64,000 bases of DNA from Deinococcus seoulensis (lineage in GTDB: Bacteria; Deinococcota; Deinococci; Deinococcales; Deinococcaceae). Location of the stretch: assembly GCF_014648115.1 (NCBI RefSeq), contig NZ_BMQM01000007.1:1-64000 (forward strand), in the 5' to 3' direction. This document shows positions 59,678 through 64,000 of the stretch, in pieces. How positions within the stretch are numbered: position 1 is the stretch's first letter; each line of letters opens with the position of its first letter. Made by a program: the position numbers and the translations under genes. The notes under the pieces were generated by a model. The model saw only the letters and a program-made list of their open reading frames with translations, was not told the origin of the DNA and did no database searches.

Positions 59678-60660
59678 CCGCCCCGCGACCCTTCGCGCTG
59701 CGGCCCGCTGCGGACGCCGACCTGGGCGCCCTTGCGGACCTGCTGAGTGCCGTGAATCCCCGCCATCCGCAGACCGCCGAGTCGCTGGCGCACGACCTGC
59801 ACTCGCTGCGGGCGCACCCGCTGGGGCTGCACGTCGCGCAGTGGGTGGCGCACATCCCGGACGGGACGCTGCTGGGCGCGGCGTCGGCGTTGCAGTTCGG
59901 CGGGATGTACCACCCGGACCGCTACCACGCCGAGGTGGCGGTGCATCCCGACGCGCGCGGCCAGGGAGTCGGCGCGGCGCTCGCGGCGCACGTCACCGCG
60001 CACCTGGAGGAGCGGGGCGCGCGTGAGGTGCTGGCCGGGGCGTACGAGGACGAACCGCTCAGCCTGCACTTCCTGACGGCGCGGGGGTTCCGGGAGGTCA
60101 TGCGGTTCTTCGACAACGTGCTCGACATGGCCGACTTCGACGCGGACGCCTGGACGGACCGGGCGCCCCTGCCTGACGGGCTGCGAGCCGTGACCCTGGC
60201 CGACCTCAGCGCCGAACTGGGCGAGGACGCCGCCCGGCGCGCGTTCTACGCGGGCTGGCTGGCCGCGCGGGAGGACGTGCCCCGCACCGCCCCCGCGACC
60301 CCGGTCGCCTTCGAGGACTTCCTGACGCGCCTGGACCGCCCGGAACACCTGCCCCACGGGACGTTGCTGGCCGTCACCCCGGCGGGCGAGGTCGCGGCCC
60401 TGTCCGAACTGCACCGCGACCTGCACGACCCGCAGCGGCTGAACACCGGCCTGACCGGTACCACCCGCGCGTGGCGACGGCAGGGGCTGGCGCTGGCGCT
60501 GAAGGTCGCCGCGCTGCGCGTCGCGCGGGACCTGGGTGCCCGCGAGGTCTGGACCGGGAACGCCACCACCAACGCGCCCATGCTGACCCTGAACGACCGC
60601 CTGGGCTTCCGCCCGCGCGTCGCGTGGGTCGAGATGCAGCGCGGTCAGGTGGACGTATGA
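59674..60660 (+). CDS. Double-GNAT acetyltransferase 2
   Basis: The 328-residue product is a paralogue of its neighbours. The first GNAT has VHPDARGQGVGAALAAHV, and the second has GTTRAWRRQGLALALKVAAL with TNAPMLTLNDRLGF. It starts with GTG in a 4-nt overlap (GTGA) and ends in an ATGA overlap, so it is the middle gene of a coupled trio. The acceptor is unknown. Confidence 0.88.
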   Translation: MTAPRPFALRPAADADLGALADLLSAVNPRHPQTAESLAHDLHSLRAHPLGLHVAQWVAHIPDGTLLGAASALQFGGMYHPDRYHAEVAVHPDARGQGVGAALAAHVTAHLEERGAREVLAGAYEDEPLSLHFLTARGFREVMRFFDNVLDMADFDADAWTDRAPLPDGLRAVTLADLSAELGEDAARRAFYAGWLAAREDVPRTAPATPVAFEDFLTRLDRPEHLPHGTLLAVTPAGEVAALSELHRDLHDPQRLNTGLTGTTRAWRRQGLALALKVAALRVARDLGAREVWTGNATTNAPMLTLNDRLGFRPRVAWVEMQRGQVDV

Positions 60661-61613
60661 TCACTGTCACGCCCATCGCCGAACACGAGTGGGACGCCGC
60701 CGCCGCCATCCTGACCGGCGCGAACCCGAACGACCCGCTGACCGGCGAGGACCTGCGCCGCCAGATGCGTGAACAGCAGGACTGGGGCTACGGCTGGGCC
60801 GTGCTCGTCGCCCACGACGCCACCGATGTGGTGGGCGTGGCCCTGTACTACCAGAATCCCGGCGCGTTCCACCCAGACCGCTACACGCTGGACCTCGCCG
60901 TCGCGCCGCACGCACAGAGTCGGGGCGCGGGCGCGGCCCTCTGGACGGCCCTGGACGCCGCCCTGCGCGCCCGGAACGCCGAATCCGCCCGCATCCTCGC
61001 CCGCGAGGACCACCCGGTCGCGCCCGGTTTCCTGACCCGCCGGGGCTTCAACGGCGACAAACGGTACTTCATGTCCGCCCTGCACGTCCCGGACTTCGAC
61101 CCCGCCCCGTACGCCGCGCTGGAAGGCCGCCTGCACGACCAGGGCGTCCGCATCCGCAGCCTCGCCGAGTTACGTGCCGCAGGTACACCGGACCTCGCGC
61201 GGCGGCTGCACGCCCTGATGAGCGACGTGCGGCAGGACGTCCCGCGCGCCGAACCCGCCACGCCCCTGAGCCGAGAGGTGTTCGAGGACGCCATCCTCGG
61301 CGACCCCGGCCTGATCGAGGACGCGTACCTGATCGCCGAGGCAGACGGGCAGTGGATCGGTCAAACGGTCCTGTTCCGCAGCGACGCCAGCCCCGACCTC
61401 CTGACCGGCCTGACCGGCGTCACCCGCCCCTGGCGCGGGCAGGGGATCGCCACCGGCCTGAAACTCGCCGCGATCCGCGCCGCCCGCACCCTGGGCGCCA
61501 CCACCATCCGCACCGACAACGCCAGCGACAACGCCCCCATGCTCGCCATCAACGACCGCCTGGGCTTCAAACGCGACCCCGCCAGCGTGTCGTACGTGAT
61601 CCGCTTCGGGTGA
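60657..61613 (+). CDS. Double-GNAT acetyltransferase 3
   Basis: The 318-residue third paralogue has the first GNAT motif VAPHAQSRGAGAALW, less canonical than in its neighbours, and the second GVTRPWRGQGIATGLK with DNAPMLAINDRLGF. The first domain may be less active. ATG 60657 is set by the ATGA overlap with the previous stop; open codons upstream lie inside that gene. A heptad repeat (CCATCCG) follows before the next gene. Confidence 0.88.
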   Translation: MITVTPIAEHEWDAAAAILTGANPNDPLTGEDLRRQMREQQDWGYGWAVLVAHDATDVVGVALYYQNPGAFHPDRYTLDLAVAPHAQSRGAGAALWTALDAALRARNAESARILAREDHPVAPGFLTRRGFNGDKRYFMSALHVPDFDPAPYAALEGRLHDQGVRIRSLAELRAAGTPDLARRLHALMSDVRQDVPRAEPATPLSREVFEDAILGDPGLIEDAYLIAEADGQWIGQTVLFRSDASPDLLTGLTGVTRPWRGQGIATGLKLAAIRAARTLGATTIRTDNASDNAPMLAINDRLGFKRDPASVSYVIRFG

Positions 61614-61682
61614 AGGAGGGGAGTGGATTGTGGACAGTGGGTCGGCTTGACCTGAGCGGGTACGCCGCGCACACGCTGTTGA

Positions 61683-61710
61683 CCATCCGCCATCCGCCAT
61701 CCGCCATCCG
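61683..61710. repeat. Heptad tandem repeat CCATCCG
   Basis: Four near-perfect 7-nt units (CCATCCG) lie before the UPF0489-like gene. On the other strand they read as GATGG-type heptads like those at 35060 and 39219. Confidence 0.75.
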
Positions 61711-61712
61711 CG

Positions 61713-61718
61713 TAAGCT
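61713..61718 (+). promoter_or_regulatory. -10 box, leaderless start of the UPF0489-like gene
   Basis: TAAGCT ends 6 nt before GTG 61725. Confidence 0.5.
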
Positions 61719-61724
61719 GGGAAT

Positions 61725-62402
61725 GTGCTGCTGAGTATCGACTGGGACGCCTTCTCGGGGACGCGTGAACTGGTGTTCGACGCGCCCATCTGGGGCACCC
61801 GCGACCGGGAGGAGGATCGCCTGGACGCCTGGACCGCGCGGGTCCGGAAGCGTGGCGGGGACGCCTGGACAGCGCTGGAAGCCGATTTCCCGCTGTACCC
61901 CGGCTGGGAGGCCCTGCGTGCGTACGCGTGCGTTCCGGCGTTCGTGACGCTCAGTCACGCGGACGCGTGGAGGTGGCTGGAACGGTACCCGGGCCTGGAT
62001 GTCCTGAACATCGACTCGCACCATGACCTGGGCAGCCGCAGCGGCGACCCCGCGCGGGTGCGGCCCGGCAACTGGGCGGGGCTGGGGCTGGCGCGCGGCC
62101 TGATCCGCACCGTCACGACGCTGTACCCGGACTGGCACGCGGACCTGCCGGTCGCGGAGGGGCACGATCTGGACCGCACGCGCGGCGAGATCCGCGACCT
62201 GCTGCCGCCCGCGCTGCTGGACCGCGTGACCCTGACCCGGCAGGCCCGGCCCGGCGCGGCCCTGCCCGACCCGGCCCGCGTGACCAGCGTGCTGCTGGTG
62301 CAGTCCCCCGCCTGGACGAACCCCGCGCATGACACCGCGTTCAGTGAACTGGCCTGTACACTGAACGCTGCTCCCATCGTTCCGCCCCTGAACCGCTCCT
62401 GA
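61725..62402 (+). CDS. UPF0489/arginase-like-fold protein of unknown function
   Basis: The 225-residue product begins LLSIDWDAFSGTRE and has VLNIDSHHDLGSRSG, an Asp/His cluster like the metal-binding segments of the UPF0489 and arginase-deacetylase superfamilies. The later SHAD, PDWHAD and EGHDLDRTRGEI may add ligands. A metal-dependent hydrolase is plausible but the substrate is unknown. It starts with GTG behind a TAAGCT box. The last base of its TGA stop is the first base of interspersed repeat copy G. Confidence 0.65.
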   Translation: MLLSIDWDAFSGTRELVFDAPIWGTRDREEDRLDAWTARVRKRGGDAWTALEADFPLYPGWEALRAYACVPAFVTLSHADAWRWLERYPGLDVLNIDSHHDLGSRSGDPARVRPGNWAGLGLARGLIRTVTTLYPDWHADLPVAEGHDLDRTRGEIRDLLPPALLDRVTLTRQARPGAALPDPARVTSVLLVQSPAWTNPAHDTAFSELACTLNAAPIVPPLNRS

Positions 62403-62558
62403 TACGGACTCAATCGGAGTCCGCATGATCCGTGTGTTTCGCTGACAATCCGCCCTCACACCGCCCCTGCCAGCTCCACGTCCGGAGGGGCGTTTTTCTC
62501 CTACCCGCATCCGCTCGGACCCGGTGGCCGTTGCAGTCCATTCAATCGGAGTCCGTAT
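62402..62558 (+). repeat. Interspersed structured repeat, copy G (with internal duplication)
   Basis: It starts ATACGGACT on the stop codon of the previous gene and ends CGGAGTCCGTAT. An extra CAATCGGAGTCCG (62411-62423) near the left end looks like a second terminal piece, and the internal stem is broken (CAATCCGCC without a partner). It reads as a rearranged copy. Confidence 0.88.
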
Positions 62559-62633
62559 GAGTCACGCCTGGAGGCCCCGCGACCCTCCCTCCCCCCCCCG
62601 GCAGGTCAGTCGGCAGGCGCGGCAGGCAGCCAC

Positions 62634-62639
62634 TACAAT
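62634..62639 (+). promoter_or_regulatory. -10 box of the Nudix-like gene
   Basis: TACAAT would start transcription near 62646, leaving a leader of about 55 nt with AGGAG (62690-62694) 5 nt before GTG 62700. Confidence 0.45.
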
Positions 62640-62699
62640 GGGCGCAGCACCGGGCGCCGGCATCACCACGCCCCGCCTCCGGGCAGTACAGGAGTTCCC

Positions 62700-63212
62700 G
62701 TGACCAGCATCCACACCGCAGACCAGACCGCGCCCGCCACCTTTCAACTGGGTGTGTTCGCCCTGATCCGCCACCAGGGCGCGTACCTGATCGTCCGGCC
62801 GCACGAGCCGCTGCTGCCCGGCGGGGATCACGGCCTGCCGGGCCTGCTGCTGGGCCTGAGCAGCGGCCAGAACCTCGTCGAGATGAACCTGCGCCGCGTG
62901 ATCCGCGAACAGGTGAAACTGGTCGTCAGCGACCTGAAGCTCATCGGGTCGCACGCGTCGCGCGGACCGCAGGACAGCGGCGCGGACGCCCGCCTGAACA
63001 TGATTTTCGGCACCGAGTACAGCGCGGGCATCCTGGCGCCCGACCCGGACCTGATCACGGCCGCCGACTGGATTCCGCAGCGTGAGCTGCTGGAAGCGGG
63101 CGCGTACCCCGAGTGGCTGGCCGCCGCCGTCCGCGAATTCGAAACCACCCAGGGTGCCGCCGCGCCCGCCGAACCTGCTCCGTCACGCCTTCGCTTCGGC
63201 CGCCGCCGCTGA
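62700..63212 (+). CDS. Nudix-fold protein with degenerate Nudix box
   Basis: The 170-residue product has the fold of Nudix hydrolases (GVFALIRHQGAYLIVRPHEPLLPGG...GLPGLLLGL). The Nudix box reads G-x8-E-x7-REQVKLVV. The RE is kept, but the metal-binding EE is replaced by KL, so pyrophosphohydrolase activity is doubtful. Deinococcus genomes carry many Nudix paralogues, some of them inactive. The start is GTG with AGGAG five bases upstream. The end is a basic tail (RLRFGRRR). A 16-bp tandem repeat starts within its last codons. Confidence 0.75.
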   Translation: MTSIHTADQTAPATFQLGVFALIRHQGAYLIVRPHEPLLPGGDHGLPGLLLGLSSGQNLVEMNLRRVIREQVKLVVSDLKLIGSHASRGPQDSGADARLNMIFGTEYSAGILAPDPDLITAADWIPQRELLEAGAYPEWLAAAVREFETTQGAAAPAEPAPSRLRFGRRR

Positions 63213-63260
63213 CCCGAACGGGCGCTGACCTGAACGGGCGCTGACCCGAATGGGCGCTGG
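63207..63260 (+). repeat. 16-bp tandem repeat, 3.4 copies
   Basis: The unit CGCTGACCYGAAYGGG begins at 63207, 63223 and 63239, with a partial fourth copy at 63255. The first unit contains the Nudix gene stop codon. Confidence 0.85.
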
Positions 63261-63336
63261 CGCGGCCCGGTGATCCTGCCCAGTCTGCCCCCGGTGAACC
63301 CACACGCCGGGGGCGCGCCGGTACGCGGGAATGCGG

Positions 63337-63342
63337 TACGCT
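63337..63342 (+). promoter_or_regulatory. -10 box upstream of the yhhQ-like gene
   Basis: TACGCT would give a leader of about 45 nt ending in GGAGGT (63379-63384), seven bases before ATG 63392. I saw no preQ1 riboswitch in the leader. Confidence 0.4.
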
Positions 63343-63391
63343 CTGGGGCGGCCCGTGACCTGTGCTGTCGCTGCGGCCGGAGGTCACCCCT

Positions 63392-63946
63392 ATGAAATCC
63401 CCCCCCGCGCGGAGCCTGCTCGCCCCGCTGCCCCTGCTGCTGATCGCCCTGTACGCCCTGAGCATCCTGCTGGCGAACCTGACGCTGAACACCTTCATTC
63501 CGCTGCCGCTGTACGGCCTGCTGAGCGTCGGCACGATCTTCTTCGCGGCGGTGTTCACGCTGCGTGACCGCATTCACCGCGCGGGCGGCCTGAACGCCGT
63601 GTACGTAGCCATTGCCGCCGCGCTGATCGTGAACACCGCCGTCGCCCTGATCACGGGCACCCCGTGGCGGTTCATCGGCGCGAGCTTCCTGGCGATCCTG
63701 GCCGGCGAACTGGCCGACACTGCCGTGTACCAGCGCCTGATCCAGCGCAGCTGGTGGACGCGGGTGCTGGCCAGCAACGCCGTGAGCGTCCCGCTGGACA
63801 GCGTCCTGTTCAACCTGCTGGCCTTCTGGGGCGACATGCCGCCCGCGCAGATCACGCAGATCATCTTCGCGGACATCCTCGCGAAGTACCTGATCGCCGC
63901 GCTGTTCGCCTTCCGGTTCCGGCACGCCACCCGCAACGCCACCTGA
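63392..63946 (+). CDS. Queuosine-precursor transporter, YhhQ/VUT family
   Basis: This inner-membrane protein of 184 residues has about six helices. Family features include LYALSILLANLTLN near the N-terminus, GELADTAVYQRL in the middle, the loop NAVSVPLDSVLFNLLAF, and ILAKYLIAALFAFRF at the end. YhhQ proteins import preQ0/preQ1, which would feed Tgt, encoded at the other end of the window. ATG 63392 has GGAGGT; the ten upstream codons are not needed. Its TGA stop is fused to another inverted repeat copy. Confidence 0.82.
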   Translation: MKSPPARSLLAPLPLLLIALYALSILLANLTLNTFIPLPLYGLLSVGTIFFAAVFTLRDRIHRAGGLNAVYVAIAAALIVNTAVALITGTPWRFIGASFLAILAGELADTAVYQRLIQRSWWTRVLASNAVSVPLDSVLFNLLAFWGDMPPAQITQIIFADILAKYLIAALFAFRFRHATRNAT

Positions 63947-64000
63947 TACAGACTCCGATTGAATGGACTGCAAAGACCACTGGGTCCGAGCGGATGCGAG
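63946..64000 (-). repeat. Interspersed structured repeat, copy H (cut by window end)
   Basis: ATACAGACTCCGATTGAATGGACTGC and the following GGGTCCGAGCGGATGCGAG match the start of inverted copy E. Its first base is the last base of the yhhQ-like stop codon. Confidence 0.9.

Noticed and set aside
63260..63391. preQ1 riboswitch before the yhhQ-like gene
   Set aside because: The conserved class I core and A-rich tail are absent; only a simple -10 box and Shine-Dalgarno are visible.

Overview
The window is GC-rich chromosomal DNA from a Deinococcus species. The main evidence is an SLH-domain outer-membrane/S-layer protein of the SlpA type, an almost invariant DdrO radiation-response repressor, bacillithiol deacetylase, and many genes whose start codon sits 6-9 nt behind a TANNNT box, the signature of leaderless transcription known in this genus. 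No rRNA, CRISPR array, prophage or intact insertion sequence is visible.

Layout. 0-13 kb holds tRNA-Gly, tgt, slpA, Mn-pyrophosphatase, folC, an M32 carboxypeptidase, ddrO, a membrane protein with a bactofilin-like repeat, moaC and yceD. 13-33 kb is a surface-polysaccharide locus. An RmlA-like gene is divergent from a four-gene pglC-D-E-F-type operon for UDP-diacetamidobacillosamine and its transfer to the lipid carrier. That operon converges on a 12-gene minus-strand operon: wbpA-B-D-E, wzx, wzy, GT4, wbpI, GT4, a tyrosine kinase (wzc-like), an O-antigen-ligase-like gene and a small membrane-anchored protein. Together they predict a Wzx/Wzy polymer containing bacillosamine and a 2,3-diacetamido-2,3-dideoxy-uronic acid. 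Its centre (about 23.3-29.2 kb) is strikingly AT-rich and looks transferred.

33-45 kb holds tRNA-Glu, lpd, a CitAB/DcuSR-like two-component pair divergent from dctA, a pseudouridine catabolism operon (HTH-psuK, psuG), a 529-bp long inverted-repeat element, a citE-like lyase, a VOC protein and a RIO kinase. Two micro-ORFs of 34 and 39 codons are translationally well placed there. 45-64 kb holds an orphan binding protein, an RGG-repeat protein, two tandem beta-helix lipoproteins, an S9 peptidase, an M20 peptidase, an EAL protein with degenerate GGDEF, bacillithiol deacetylase, three tandem double-GNAT genes, a UPF0489-like gene, a degenerate Nudix gene and a YhhQ-type queuosine-precursor transporter.

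A roughly 135-nt structured interspersed repeat occurs as seven copies plus one remnant. Several copies have their outer terminus fused to a stop codon. Their internal stem shows compensatory changes between copies. These repeats, the leaderless-promoter pattern, the long inverted repeat and the micro-ORFs are the most unusual features.
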